The notes: a model not told the origin generated them from the letters alone. Shown: positions 52,761 to 61,642, counted from the stretch's first letter. The stretch: 64,000 nt of DNA from Akkermansia muciniphila (GCA_945861535.1 CAMAUZ010000004.1:1-64000), one strand, 5' to 3'. Program-made: numbers and translations.

Positions 52761-54029
52761 TCACGCCTCGAACCGCAGGTAGAGGCACTTCAGGTACGAC
52801 GCTTCCTTGAAGGTCGCGGGGTGATCCGGCGCGTGGCGTTCGCTTGCGATCTCCGTGAACCGCCGCCCCGAACCCTCCGCCGCCGCGCGCACTGCGCCGA
52901 AGAATTCGTCCGTCGTTACGTGCGCCGAGCACGATCCGGCCACGAGAATTCCACCGCTCCGGAGCCGCGCGATGCCGAGCCGGTTCAGCCGCTCATAGGC
53001 CTGAATCGCGCGGCCCCGCTCCGTCTCGCGCTTCGCCAGCGACGGCGGATCGAGGATGACGAGATCAAACTGCCGCTCCTGCTTTTCGAGCCAGAAAAAC
53101 GCGTCCGCCTGCACCGTCTCGTGCGCGCACTCCCGCACCGCCGCGTCGTCCTGGTTCAACGCAAAGTTCCGCCGCGCTCCTGCCAAGGCGTAGTCGCTGA
53201 TGTCCACATCCGTGACCTTGCGCGCGCCACCACGGGCTGCGTGAACCGAGAATCCGCCCGTGAAACTGAACGCGTTCAACACCTCGCGCCCCGCCGCCAG
53301 CGCCTCGACTCGTGCGCGGTTCTCGCGTTGATCCAGAAAAAATCCCGTCTTCTGTCCGCGCCGCACGTCCGCCTCGAACCGCAGCCCATGCTCGCGAAAG
53401 ATCACCACGTCCGGCGGCTCCGTCAGCCCGAGCGACTGTCCCTCCACCACCTGAAACGCCCCGGCGGCCACCTGAATGTTACGACTCAGGCGCAGGATCA
53501 GATGCTCGTGCGGCAAGTGCTCGCGCAGCAGCGAAACGATCTCGTCCAGCCGCGGCAGCCAAGCCGCCGTGTAAAGCTTCAGCACCAGCGTCGTGGCATA
53601 GCGATCCACGACCAGCCCCGGCCAGCCCTCGCTCTCGCCATTGATGCACCGGTATCCGTCCGTGCGCGCATCGAACATCCCCGCCCGCCGCGTGATCGTC
53701 TCCTGCAACCGCGCCGCCCACCACGCGCGGTCAATCGTCGTCGGCTTGCCCACGTAAATAATCCGCACGCGCAACGGCGAATCAGGATCGAACAATCCGA
53801 TCGCGAGAAATTTGTCCTGCCGGTCGTAAATCACCGCCAACTCGCCCATCTCCCCTGCTCTGTTCTGCTCCAGCACACTGTCCGAGAAAACCCACGGATG
53901 GCGCGAACGAATCGCCGACTCCGAGGCCTTGGTCACGCGCAACCGCAACCGCGCCGCCGCCGGCGACGCCCCCGTTGGCGGCGTCTTCGCCGCCGTCGTT
54001 CCATTGTTCACATTCGGTATTTCAGACAC
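52761..54029 (-). CDS. RlmI/RlmK-like class I rRNA methyltransferase
   Basis: 422 aa, GTG start. The N-terminal PUA-like domain ([16 protein letters not shown]) is followed by a Rossmann methyltransferase: [20 protein letters not shown] is motif [14 protein letters not shown] motif IV, and [13 protein letters not shown] the region of the conserved Cys. The family methylates cytosine C5 of 23S rRNA (position 1962 in E. coli). A second member lies 5 kb downstream, so substrate assignment is uncertain. The first 30 residues are Pro/Ala-rich. Confidence 0.87.
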   Translation of the reverse strand: MSEIPNVNNGTTAAKTPPTGASPAAARLRLRVTKASESAIRSRHPWVFSDSVLEQNRAGEMGELAVIYDRQDKFLAIGLFDPDSPLRVRIIYVGKPTTIDRAWWAARLQETITRRAGMFDARTDGYRCINGESEGWPGLVVDRYATTLVLKLYTAAWLPRLDEIVSLLREHLPHEHLILRLSRNIQVAAGAFQVVEGQSLGLTEPPDVVIFREHGLRFEADVRRGQKTGFFLDQRENRARVEALAAGREVLNAFSFTGGFSVHAARGGARKVTDVDISDYALAGARRNFALNQDDAAVRECAHETVQADAFFWLEKQERQFDLVILDPPSLAKRETERGRAIQAYERLNRLGIARLRSGGILVAGSCSAHVTTDEFFGAVRAAAEGSGRRFTEIASERHAPDHPATFKEASYLKCLYLRFEA

Positions 54030-54111
54030 GCGGCGAGGTTATCCCCTGCCCCACCACAAGTCACGCGGGCAGACCCGCGGCCAACCAGCGGGCCAGATCC
54101 GCACACCGTCC

Positions 54112-54236
54112 CGGAGCGCGGCTGTGTCGCAGACCAGCCGCAGCAACTGCAATCGACTGACGTGCTCGAAGGGAATCGACGCCGTCGGGTTTTTCAGCGT
54201 GCTGCGGCTGGTGCTCCGCACACAGCCGCGCTCCGG
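54112..54236. repeat. Family F paired palindromes
   Basis: GGAGCGCGGCTGTGTCGCAG then ACCAGCCGCAGCA is answered by GTGCTGCGGCTGGTGCTCCG then CACACAGCCGCGCTCCGG after about 60 bases. The same design recurs at 56.5-56.7 kb. It lies in the 434-base gap 54030-54463. Confidence 0.7.
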
Positions 54237-54240
54237 CCCT

Positions 54241-54348
54241 GGTACCGCAGGCGTCCCCGCCTGCGAGTTCGGGCGGCGTCTCGCCGCCGGGCCCGATTGC
54301 TGGGGCGAGGACGCCCCGTAACTCGCAGCCGGGGACGGCTGCGGTACC
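54241..54348. repeat. GGTACC-bounded inverted repeat
   Basis: GGTACCGCAGGCGTCCCCGC then CTGCGAG is mirrored by CTCGCAGCCGGGGACGGCTG then CGGTACC. The inner part repeats small palindromes (GGGCGGCGTCTCGCCGCCGG). It directly follows the family F pair in the same gap. No gene is seen between the two. Confidence 0.65.
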
Positions 54349-54463
54349 GAGTTGGGGACACCGCGCCGAGGCTCTCAACCAACCGCGCGTCCGCGCCCAG
54401 CAAAACCTCCGGCTTTCCCCGTCGCCCGCGGTCGGTATGCTCACGCGCAGTGCGGGTGAAACC

Positions 54464-54874
54464 ATGACAGCTCTCTTTCGTTATCTGGCCACGTTGACCA
54501 CCGGGCGGATCGTTCTGTGGTGCTACGCCATCTGGTATGTGGTGAACGTGGCCCATCATTTCGATGCGCGCCCGCGGCTCTGGCTGACCTCGCTGGGGTT
54601 GAGCGCGATCATCGGCGCGGCGCTGCTGCTGAGCACGCAGGCGAGTTCGCGCGGCACGACGCGACTGGATCGTTGGCAAATCTTCCGGCTGTTTCTGATG
54701 CCGTTCTGTGTCTCGAGCTTCGCCGCGCTGGTGAAGGACGCGGGGTTTGTCCTCATTTTTCCACCGAGCTGGCGGGAGAATGGGGTGGGGCTGATTGCAA
54801 TGGGCGCGTTCGTTTTCGCCGTGCTCGGGCTGAAGCAGACACGATTTGCGAGATTGGAAGACAAGCCCAATTGA
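54464..54874 (+). CDS. Small membrane protein of unknown function
   Basis: 136 aa. Four hydrophobic segments are visible (IVLWCYAIWYVVNVAHHF, LWLTSLGLSAIIGAALLL, IFRLFLMPFCVSSFAALV, VGLIAMGAFVFAVLGL). No family is recognised. The ATG at 54464 is chosen; another in-frame ATG lies 27 bases upstream. Its stop is followed by the family G hairpin. Confidence 0.6.
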   Translation: MTALFRYLATLTTGRIVLWCYAIWYVVNVAHHFDARPRLWLTSLGLSAIIGAALLLSTQASSRGTTRLDRWQIFRLFLMPFCVSSFAALVKDAGFVLIFPPSWRENGVGLIAMGAFVFAVLGLKQTRFARLEDKPN

Positions 54875-54903
54875 AGGGGGTTCCGCTATGAGTGGATCCG
54901 ACG

Positions 54904-54995
54904 CGGGTGGGTAGGGCGCGTCTGTCCTCAGCGCGCCGCCGAACGTGCGGACACCCCACGGCGCGCTGGGGACAGACGCGCCCTACCCACCGCGG
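54904..54995. repeat. Family G long inverted repeat, probable bidirectional terminator
   Basis: CGGGTGGGTAGGGCGCGTCT then GTCCTCAGCGCGCCG is mirrored by GGCGCGCTGGGGACAGACGC then GCCCTACCCACCGCGG. The arms are about 35 bases, with a 21-base loop. It lies between convergent genes, 29 bases after one stop and 48 before the other. Confidence 0.8.
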
Positions 54996-55043
54996 TTCTT
55001 TCCTCTCACAACAGCGCAGAACACCGAACAGATTCACTCCCGG

Positions 55044-56459
55044 CTAAAACGGCTCCGCCGTCTCCGTAGGCGCTTGCAGTTGCAGCAGCTTCAGTGCGCC
55101 CAGTGTGATCTTTACCGGTCCGAAGAGCGGACTCTTGCCCACGAGCTGCCCCTGCTCGACGCGCTCAATCGCCACGGTCACGCGGCCGCGTGTGACGAAG
55201 AAGGCCTGCGGCGTGTGGGCCGCCGCCGCGCCCGCCGGGCGCGCCGTCTCGGCCAGGCGCACCTGCGCGACGCGCAGCAACGGAATGGCCAGCGGCCCCA
55301 GCGGCGACTCGACGGTCAGCTTGCCGTCGGCGAATTTTTGCAGGCGTCCCGCCACGGTGTCGTTGTTCATCAGCAGCACAAAATCGCTCTTCGGATCGGG
55401 GGCTTTGTTCGTCGTGGCGTCCATCCGGCCGTCCCATTCGGCAACGGTGAGGTTGCTCAGTTTCATGATGCTCGCGGTCTGGTTCACGAAGCGCAGGATC
55501 GTCCCGGTGCCCGCGAATTCCGTCGGCTCCTTCCATTGCTTCACGAGCGCGCCGTCGATCAGGAGGTTGATTGTCTGGTCGGGTTTGTTCACGCGGATGG
55601 CGACGTGCATCGAGTTCTTCGTGTTGGCCAGCGGCATGAACGCCGCGCCCAGCGACGTGATGGGACGCTGCTTGCTCACGACGAGGATGTTCACCGAATT
55701 GTTGTTCAACTGGAGGCTGTAGAAGCCGCCGAAGTCCGGCGCGTTTTCCTTTTGCGCGAGGTTGATGGGAAACAGCGAGTCCGCATACAGCGCGATGGCC
55801 AGATTGAAAAAGCCCTTCCACGCCACATCGAACTGAATGTCCACCAGGTTCGGCAGCTTGAAGTCCCGCGCGATCGACGCCGACTGCGTCGCGAGAAACG
55901 CCCCCTGATGATAGACCCAGCCGCTCGGCTCCGCGTCGGGGATCGGCGGCTTGCCCTGCGTCCAGCCCTCCAGCCCCGTCGGCCCCTCGAACAGCAGCCC
56001 CGGCCGCGGGCTTTGCGGCACGATGCTCTCAATGCTGCTGCGCGGGATGCCCAACTCGCCGGCGTACCACGTCTGCAAAATGATCTTGTCATCAAGAACC
56101 GCGACCAAGCTCCCTTCCAGCTCGTCCTGATTGATCAAGCGCACGAGCACGGGGAACGCCGGTTTGGTCGTGTTGCCCGCGCGTTCGCCGAGACGCACCT
56201 TCATCACGCTTGCGGTCCGTGCGGTCATTTCCTTGGCCGCGTCGGGATGCCGCCACAGCAGTCCTTTCTCGGGATCAAAGGTAATCAGTTCGCCACGCAA
56301 CCGGTCCCCATTGGCAAAGTAAATCCCGTCATTCACCGGCCCCGCCGCCACCGCGCCGCCCAGCGGCGGCAGCCACGCCAGCAACGCGGCGACGAGCAAG
56401 GCCGCGGCGTAGAATCCCCGTCGCGCGCCGGGTTTGCTGCGATTGAAAATTTGTTTCAT
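55044..56459 (-). CDS. Exported protein of unknown function with LamG-like and small beta domains
   Basis: 471 aa. A signal peptide (AAALLVAALLAWLPPLGGAVA) is followed by DGIYFANGDRLRGELITFDP, a small beta unit that recurs as INQDELEGSLVAVLDDKIIL and NNDTVAGRLQKFADGKLTVE. The middle part (WKGFFNLAIALYADSLFP ... INLLIDGALVKQWKEP) resembles a concanavalin/LamG-like sandwich. The fold pattern is common in Verrucomicrobiota secretomes. Glycan binding is possible; no catalytic residues are visible. Confidence 0.7.
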   Translation of the reverse strand: MKQIFNRSKPGARRGFYAAALLVAALLAWLPPLGGAVAAGPVNDGIYFANGDRLRGELITFDPEKGLLWRHPDAAKEMTARTASVMKVRLGERAGNTTKPAFPVLVRLINQDELEGSLVAVLDDKIILQTWYAGELGIPRSSIESIVPQSPRPGLLFEGPTGLEGWTQGKPPIPDAEPSGWVYHQGAFLATQSASIARDFKLPNLVDIQFDVAWKGFFNLAIALYADSLFPINLAQKENAPDFGGFYSLQLNNNSVNILVVSKQRPITSLGAAFMPLANTKNSMHVAIRVNKPDQTINLLIDGALVKQWKEPTEFAGTGTILRFVNQTASIMKLSNLTVAEWDGRMDATTNKAPDPKSDFVLLMNNDTVAGRLQKFADGKLTVESPLGPLAIPLLRVAQVRLAETARPAGAAAAHTPQAFFVTRGRVTVAIERVEQGQLVGKSPLFGPVKITLGALKLLQLQAPTETAEPF

Positions 56460-56523
56460 CGGACCGCGGGACGCTAGAAGCGGGACGCGGCAAAGGAAAG
56501 GAACTAAACCGGAACAGTGCAGT

Positions 56524-56657
56524 CGGAGCGCGGCTGTGTCCCGCGCGGCGCGGGATCAGCCGCAGCAGCGTCATCGGGAGTGACGGCCAAGGTAATTTCA
56601 AAGCCCGCGTGAAGTGGGTCCGTGCTGCGGCTGGTCGCTGCGACACAGCCGCGCTCC
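56524..56657. repeat. Family F paired palindromes
   Basis: GGAGCGCGGCTGTGTCCCGC then GCAGCAG are answered by GTGCTGCGGCTGGTCGCTGC then GACACAGCCGCGCTCC. It is the second copy of the family F pair. It fills the gap before the M23 peptidase gene's 3' end. Confidence 0.7.
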
Positions 56658-56688
56658 TCCCGCGTTTCACCCGCGCTCCACGGCGCGC

Positions 56689-57720
56689 TCAAAAGAGGAG
56701 CAGTTCGACGTGCTGGGTGCCGTGGCTGGTGAGTTCCCAGCGGGCGCCGCGTTTGGTGACGAGTTTACGGCAGGGGTGTTTTTTCTGCTCGGTCTCGTTG
56801 ACGGAAAGGAGCTGGATGCGGGCGGTGTTGCCGATTTCGGAGGCGGCGCGCGGGATGATGCGGCAGGGGATGCCGGTGTAATTGAGCGACAGTTCGTAGC
56901 CGACCACGCCTTCGCGTTCGGCAGTGGGATTGCGGGTCACGAGCGGGGCGTAGCGTTTGACCCACGGGACGTCGGCTTTGCGGACGAAGAGGCGGCAGAG
57001 TTCGGGTTGTTGCTGGATGAATTTGACGAGACTGAAGTTTTTCCCGGCGACGCGCTGTTCGCGGAGGATGGCGGCGGGGTCGAGGCCGAGGAGGTTGAGG
57101 CCGCTGTATTCGCCGTGGTCGTTGCGCTGGGTGGGAAGGAATTTCTTGTACCAGCCGGAGAAGTGGTCGTTGACGAAGAGGTTGAGCTCGAAGTGGAGGT
57201 GGGCGCGTTCCCTGGAGATTTGTTCGCGGGTGTTGGCGGTGCGGCCCATGAGGGCGACGACGTCGCCAGCCTTGACGGGCGTGCCGTATTGGAGGCCGGG
57301 GCGGATTTCCTTGAGGTGCGCGTAGAGGGAGAAAATCTCCAGGCCCTCGACGCGGTGCATGATGACGAGGTAGTTGCCGTAGTTGGAGAGGTTCGCGCGC
57401 TTGTTGGTGTAGGCGACGATGCCATCGGCGGTGGCGAGGATGGCGTCAGTGGGTTCCTGTTTTTTGTCGCGGCTGACGCAGCGGATGTCGAGGCCCTCGT
57501 GGAGTTGCCAGCCGTCCGAACGCACGCAGCCGAAGGTGCCGCTGGCCCAAGGTTTGCCGGTGGTGCCGACATAAAAACGCTCCTCGCCACCGGGTTCGAA
57601 AAGCGCGCGGTTGGCGGTGGGAAGGCGGAAGAGTTGCGCAGGGGCGGCGGTGCCGGCGACGCACGCGCAAACGCACAGGAGCGCGGCGGCGAGAGTGCCG
57701 AGGGGACGAAAGAAAGGCAT
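56689..57720 (-). CDS. M23-family metallopeptidase-like protein (exported)
   Basis: 343 aa. A cysteine-containing signal (AAALLCVCACVAGTAA) leads to a LytM/M23 domain at about residues 65-190. His74 and Asp78 (LHEGLDIRC) and His174-x-His176 (ERAHLHFELN) match the zinc-binding set, with GNYLVIMHRV and LYAHLKEIRPGLQYGTPV between them. M23 enzymes cut peptidoglycan peptide cross-links. The C-terminal 150 residues are of unknown fold. The SecD-like lipoprotein gene begins upstream, with a 36-base gap between the two. Confidence 0.82.
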   Translation of the reverse strand: MPFFRPLGTLAAALLCVCACVAGTAAPAQLFRLPTANRALFEPGGEERFYVGTTGKPWASGTFGCVRSDGWQLHEGLDIRCVSRDKKQEPTDAILATADGIVAYTNKRANLSNYGNYLVIMHRVEGLEIFSLYAHLKEIRPGLQYGTPVKAGDVVALMGRTANTREQISRERAHLHFELNLFVNDHFSGWYKKFLPTQRNDHGEYSGLNLLGLDPAAILREQRVAGKNFSLVKFIQQQPELCRLFVRKADVPWVKRYAPLVTRNPTAEREGVVGYELSLNYTGIPCRIIPRAASEIGNTARIQLLSVNETEQKKHPCRKLVTKRGARWELTSHGTQHVELLLF

Positions 57721-57756
57721 GACGCGCGGGGGGACGACGGGGCGGCGGGGCGGCGG

Positions 57757-58275
57757 TCAGTACTGCTCGCCGCGTTTTTGCATGGCGGTGGCGAGGAGGT
57801 TGAGCCCCTTGACGAAGCGCTCGGCGTCCTCGCGGGTGCCGTCCATGCGGAAGATCAGTTCGCCGCCGGCGGTGTGCTGGCGGAGAAGCGGCGCGCCGAT
57901 CCAGCGGCCCGCGGGATATTCGCTGTAGATCGCAAGGTGGCGGCCGCGATGGGAGAGGCTGGTGGTTTCGAGAACCAGAGCGCCATGGGTGGTGAACTTG
58001 AGCTGGATGCCGAACTTGCCGTCACCTTCCAGCAGCTTGGCTTCAGTGACGGAGGTTTCATCGAGGATCGGCTCTTTTCCGACGATGAGTTTGAGGGGGG
58101 GATCGAGGAAAACGACGATCGCCTGGGTGCGATCGGCGGCGTCGGGGCGGGCCTCGACAAAGATGCGCAGCGTGCTGGCATCCGCGGCTTTGGGGAGGCT
58201 GTTGGTCTTGCAGCCGACGGCGAGCAGCGTGAAGAAAAGCAGAATGATGTTGAACGGCCCCGGACGAAACTTCAT
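57757..58275 (-). CDS. Lipoprotein with SecD P1-like head domain
   Basis: 172 aa. LLFFTLLAVGC is a lipobox with the modified Cys22. The mature part, GIQLKFTTHGALVLETTSLS then HRGRHLAIYSEYPAGRWIGA and PLLRQHTAGGELIF, follows the pattern of the SecD periplasmic P1 head (F-x-x-x-G-A-x-x-L-x-x-x-T, G-R-x-L-A-I, A-P-x-L, G-G). The link to SecD is inference; no membrane helices of SecD are present. It is co-directional with the M23 gene and diverges from the small basic gene. Confidence 0.65.
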   Translation of the reverse strand: MKFRPGPFNIILLFFTLLAVGCKTNSLPKAADASTLRIFVEARPDAADRTQAIVVFLDPPLKLIVGKEPILDETSVTEAKLLEGDGKFGIQLKFTTHGALVLETTSLSHRGRHLAIYSEYPAGRWIGAPLLRQHTAGGELIFRMDGTREDAERFVKGLNLLATAMQKRGEQY

Positions 58276-58320
58276 AGTGCCGCCAAGAAAGTTGAACGAG
58301 CAAACAAAGTAAAGTGTGAT

Positions 58321-58494
58321 ATGGGAAAACAGCTAAATAAGGTCATCAAAAAACGTCGTCGCGTCAGTTATTTGAAGCGCAAAAAAGAGGCGGCGGTGGC
58401 GGCGGCTGCCACAGCGGCCACGGCCAAGAAGGCGGCCACCGCTGCGGCCCCGGTCAAGAAGGTCAGCAAGGCGGCGGCAGCGGCAGCGGCGTGA
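58321..58494 (+). CDS. Small Lys/Ala-rich basic protein
   Basis: 57 aa. MGKQLNKVIKKRRRVSYLKR is followed by KKEAAVAAAATAATAKKAA and a C-terminal VKKVSKAAAAAAA. The N-terminal MGKQLxKVxKxxRR block is shared, as I recall, by small proteins in Verrucomicrobiota, where the C-terminus varies. The Lys/Ala tail resembles histone H1-like bacterial proteins, so nucleic acid binding is plausible. A strong terminator follows 20 bases after the stop, which supports a real, independently transcribed gene. Confidence 0.75.
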   Translation: MGKQLNKVIKKRRRVSYLKRKKEAAVAAAATAATAKKAATAAAPVKKVSKAAAAAAA

Positions 58495-58514
58495 GGTGAC
58501 GGTCGGTTATTTCG

Positions 58515-58543
58515 AGGCCACCCGGGTTGGGTGGCCTTTTTTT
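58515..58543 (+). terminator. Rho-independent terminator of the small basic gene
   Basis: AGGCCACCC and GGGTGGCCT pair perfectly over nine bases around a five-base loop, followed by seven T. It is among the best terminators in the window. Confidence 0.92.
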
Positions 58544-58828
58544 GTCGGTGGCGGGGCAGGCCGGGCGTGCGGGGCAGCAGCAACCCAAGCGAAGCGCGAC
58601 CGGTCTCCGGTCGCAGCGGCATCATCGGAGCCGAGGCGTTGGCAATTTCTTGCGCCGTCGCGGGCGCGAAGCCGCTGCGGTTGGTCCGCGGCGGACACAG
58701 CCGCGCTCCGTGCGAGGCGGGCCGCTCGGAGTTCGCGACGGCATAAACACCGCCAAGTTTCGGCGGCGGGAGCGACGGTGTGAGTCACGGTGGCGGAGTG
58801 CGGTCGGGCAATTCTGTTTACAAAAATT

Positions 58829-60040
58829 ATGGAACAACTAGCGACGGTTTTGGTGCGTCCAGGGGAGGCGGATCGGTTGATCGCGGGACATCCGTGGCTC
58901 TACAAAGGCTCGATCTTGCGGATCACCGCGGCGGTGGCAGACGGGGCCGTGGTGCAGGTGAAGGATCATCGGCAGCGGTTTCTCGGGGTGGGCTTCTACA
59001 ATTCCAAATCCAAGATCGCGGTGCGGATGCTCGCGCCGGACCGGGTCGAGGTGAACGAGAAGTTTTTCGCCGAACGCATCCGCGCGGCGCTGGCGCTGCG
59101 GACGCGCTACATGCCGGGGGCGACGTCGTTTCGTGTGGTGAATTCGGAGGGGGATTTGCTCAGCGGTTTGATCGTGGACAAATACGAGGACGTGCTGGTG
59201 TTGCAGACCTCGTCGCTCGGGATGGATCAGCGGAAGGGGATGATCCTCGCGGTGCTGCAGGAACTGTTCGCGCCGCGGGCGATTCTGGAACGGAACGATA
59301 TGGCGTCGCGGCGTTTCGAGGGGCTGCCCGAGGCGCAGGGGACGATCGTGGGCGAAGCGCCGGGACCGGTCGGGGTGAAGCTAAACGGCCTGGAATTCAA
59401 GCTCGACCTCGCGACGGGGCACAAGACGGGCCTGTATCTGGATCAGCAGGAGAACTACCGGCGCGTGGCCGAACTGGTGAAGACGACCAACGCGAAGCAG
59501 GTGCTGGATTGCTTCAGTTTCCTCGGCGGGTTTGCGCTGCACGCGGCGCAGGCCGGGGCCGAGCGGGTGCTGGGGTTGGACCAGAGCGCGGACGCGGTCG
59601 CCGCCGCGACGCAGAACGCCGCGGCCAACGGCTTGGCCGAGCGCTGCACGTTTGAGGCGGCGAATGTGTTCGACTGGCTGAAGGCGCAGACGGTCCCCGC
59701 GCCACACGAGAAGGTCGTGCCGCGCTTTGATTTCATCGTGCTCGATCCGCCGTCGTTCACGCGCAACCGCGACTCGGTGCCGGACGCGCTGCGCGGGTAC
59801 AAGGAAATTCATCTGCGGGCGCTGAAGCTGCTGCGCCCCGGCGGCACGCTGGCGACGTTCTGCTGCTCGCATCATGTGGATGCGAACCTGTTTCTCGACT
59901 CAATCTTGGCGGCGGCCTACGACTGCCATCGCGTGCTGCGGCGCGTGGCGGTATTCCATCAAGCGCCGGATCATCCGGTGCTCCCGTCGGTGGCGGAGAC
60001 AGAGTATCTCAAGGGATTTGCCTTCGAGATCGCGCGGTAA
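58829..60040 (+). CDS. RlmI-like class I rRNA methyltransferase (second paralogue)
   Basis: 403 aa. The PUA-like N-terminus (ADRLIAGHPWLYKGSILRI) precedes the methyltransferase: VLDCFSFLGGFALHAAQAGA is motif I, FDFIVLDPPSFTRNRDSV motif IV, and TLATFCCSHHV the Cys region. The protein is more divergent from its paralogue at 53 kb than expected for a recent duplicate. It is expected to methylate rRNA cytosine. The ATG at 58829 is chosen; a longer in-frame start exists 39 bases upstream. A divergent-to-tandem gap with single palindromes (e.g. GCCGCTGCGGTTGGTCCGCG) precedes it. Confidence 0.88.
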   Translation: MEQLATVLVRPGEADRLIAGHPWLYKGSILRITAAVADGAVVQVKDHRQRFLGVGFYNSKSKIAVRMLAPDRVEVNEKFFAERIRAALALRTRYMPGATSFRVVNSEGDLLSGLIVDKYEDVLVLQTSSLGMDQRKGMILAVLQELFAPRAILERNDMASRRFEGLPEAQGTIVGEAPGPVGVKLNGLEFKLDLATGHKTGLYLDQQENYRRVAELVKTTNAKQVLDCFSFLGGFALHAAQAGAERVLGLDQSADAVAAATQNAAANGLAERCTFEAANVFDWLKAQTVPAPHEKVVPRFDFIVLDPPSFTRNRDSVPDALRGYKEIHLRALKLLRPGGTLATFCCSHHVDANLFLDSILAAAYDCHRVLRRVAVFHQAPDHPVLPSVAETEYLKGFAFEIAR

Positions 60041-60086
60041 CGCAGCGGCCGCAGTGAACGGGGCGCAGGCAGCGGGAACTGAATTT

Positions 60087-60206
60087 GGCAGGGGAATTTG
60101 GGGCAAAGGAATGGGGACGAAGAAGTGGATGCACTGGATGACGGTTCCCTTGTCCCCATTCCTTTGCCCTAAATTCCCTTGCCAACTCCCCTGCCCCAAT
60201 TCCCTG
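60087..60206. repeat. Family A modular repeat, hairpin form
   Basis: GGCAGGGGAATTTGGGGCAA then AGGAATGGGGAC is mirrored by GTCCCCATTCCTTTGCCCTA then AATTCCCTTGCCA. A further unit (CCCCTGCCCCAATTCCC) follows. The arms are about 36 bases. It separates the methyltransferase gene from the coiled-coil gene. Confidence 0.75.
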
Positions 60207-60307
60207 CAGCCACAAAGTCTGCACTCAAAGCCGGGGTCAATCGTGCCGATGCTTCGGGGATGATGATCGGATTTGCGAACGGCGGACGGGGCGGCTAGAA
60301 AAACTCA

Positions 60308-61540
60308 ATGAAGGCGCGCGGGCTGGGATTTCTTTCAGTGTTGCTAAACATCGCTCTGCTGGCGGCAGTGGCGGTGCTGTGGCAGCGCCCCGCCCCCGCC
60401 CTCTTGCCCGCGCCGCTGCCAACAGTCGCGGCGCGGGGCGGCACGAATACCGCAACGACCCCGCGCCCGCGCGCGACGCAGGGGACCGAGCCGACGATCA
60501 TCCCGGCGCAGCTGGATTGGCGCGAACTCGAGTCGGAGGATTACCGGAAATACATCAGCAATCTCCGGGCGATCAATTGTCCCGAGGAGACCATCCGCGA
60601 CATCATCATCGCCGACGTCAACAAGCTGTTCGGCTCGCGCCGGTCGCAGATCGAGGTGACGCCCAAGGAGTACAAATTCTGGCAGGCCGAGGAAATGCGG
60701 CAATGGGACGACCCCGTGCTGCGCGACCGCCAGCGCAAGATTCAGGACCTCGAACTCGAGCGCCGCGCCCTGATCAAGGACTTGCTCGGCGTGGATTATC
60801 AGCAGGAGACGCAGAAGATGATCGGCGGATCGAGCGTACTCGACCGCATGTATGGCTTTCTGCCGCCCGACAAACGCGAGCGGGTGCAGGCGCTCATCGA
60901 GCGTTCCAGTCTGATCGAGCAGGAATTTTATCAGGAAGCCGACGGCGATCTGTCGCCCGAGCAGCGGAGCCAGTTGAAAAAACTGCGCGCCGAAACCCGC
61001 GCCCAACTGACCCAGACCATGAGCCCGGCGGAACTCGAGGAATACGACCTGCGCAACTCCCCTTCCGCCCACGCCATCCGCGCCAATCTCGCCGGGATCG
61101 AACTGACGGCCGAGGAGTTCAAGGAGGTTTACCGACTACGGAAATCCTTCGATGAACAGTTCGAGGACGGGGCCGACGGACCGGAGCGGGAGAAAGCAAA
61201 AAAACAGCTCGAGGACCAGATCCGCACGGCCTTGGGCGGCCCGCGCTTTGCCGAATTCCAGCGCGCGCAAGATCCCGATTTCCAGCAACTCCACCGCGTC
61301 ACCGAACGCTACCAACTCCCGACCGAGGCGGCGGTGAAACTGTATGACCTCAAACGAACCGCGCTCGAATCGCGCCTCAAGCTGGAGACCAACACCCAGA
61401 TCATCGGCGAACAGCGGTATGCCGCCATCGAAGCCATCTCCACCGAAGTGCAGCGCGCCGTAAAAGAAGTCCTGGGTGACAAAGGCTACAAATACCTCCT
61501 GTCCCGTGGCGGCGAATGGATGCTGAAGCCGGGGGAGTGA
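60308..61540 (+). CDS. Membrane-anchored coiled-coil protein of unknown function
   Basis: 410 aa. One N-terminal helix (LGFLSVLLNIALLAAVAVLW) anchors or exports the protein. After a Pro/Ala-rich linker, DWRELESEDYRKYISNLRAI then NCPEETIRDIIIADVNKLFG is a block common in Verrucomicrobiota proteins of unknown role. The rest is charged helix (LEYQ..., QLEDQIRTAL) with heptad-like spacing. No enzymatic motif is visible. A periplasmic structural role is possible. Confidence 0.72.
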   Translation: MKARGLGFLSVLLNIALLAAVAVLWQRPAPALLPAPLPTVAARGGTNTATTPRPRATQGTEPTIIPAQLDWRELESEDYRKYISNLRAINCPEETIRDIIIADVNKLFGSRRSQIEVTPKEYKFWQAEEMRQWDDPVLRDRQRKIQDLELERRALIKDLLGVDYQQETQKMIGGSSVLDRMYGFLPPDKRERVQALIERSSLIEQEFYQEADGDLSPEQRSQLKKLRAETRAQLTQTMSPAELEEYDLRNSPSAHAIRANLAGIELTAEEFKEVYRLRKSFDEQFEDGADGPEREKAKKQLEDQIRTALGGPRFAEFQRAQDPDFQQLHRVTERYQLPTEAAVKLYDLKRTALESRLKLETNTQIIGEQRYAAIEAISTEVQRAVKEVLGDKGYKYLLSRGGEWMLKPGE

Positions 61541-61557
61541 CTGGTCGGTGACGCAGT

Positions 61558-61642
61558 CTTGTAGGAGACTCTAACCATTTCCTCGCGAGACGCGTGCCTG
61601 GGCGGAAGGAGGTTAGCGTCTCCTAACGTCGTCTCCTACAAG
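61558..61642. repeat. Family B element, short internally deleted copy
   Basis: 85 bp from CTTGTAGGAG to CTCCTACAAG with inverted ends (CTTGTAGGAGACTCTAACC and GGTTAGCGTCTCCTAACGTC then GTCTCCTACAAG). The body is much shorter than the 181-183 bp copies. It begins 17 bases after the coiled-coil stop codon. Confidence 0.75.
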
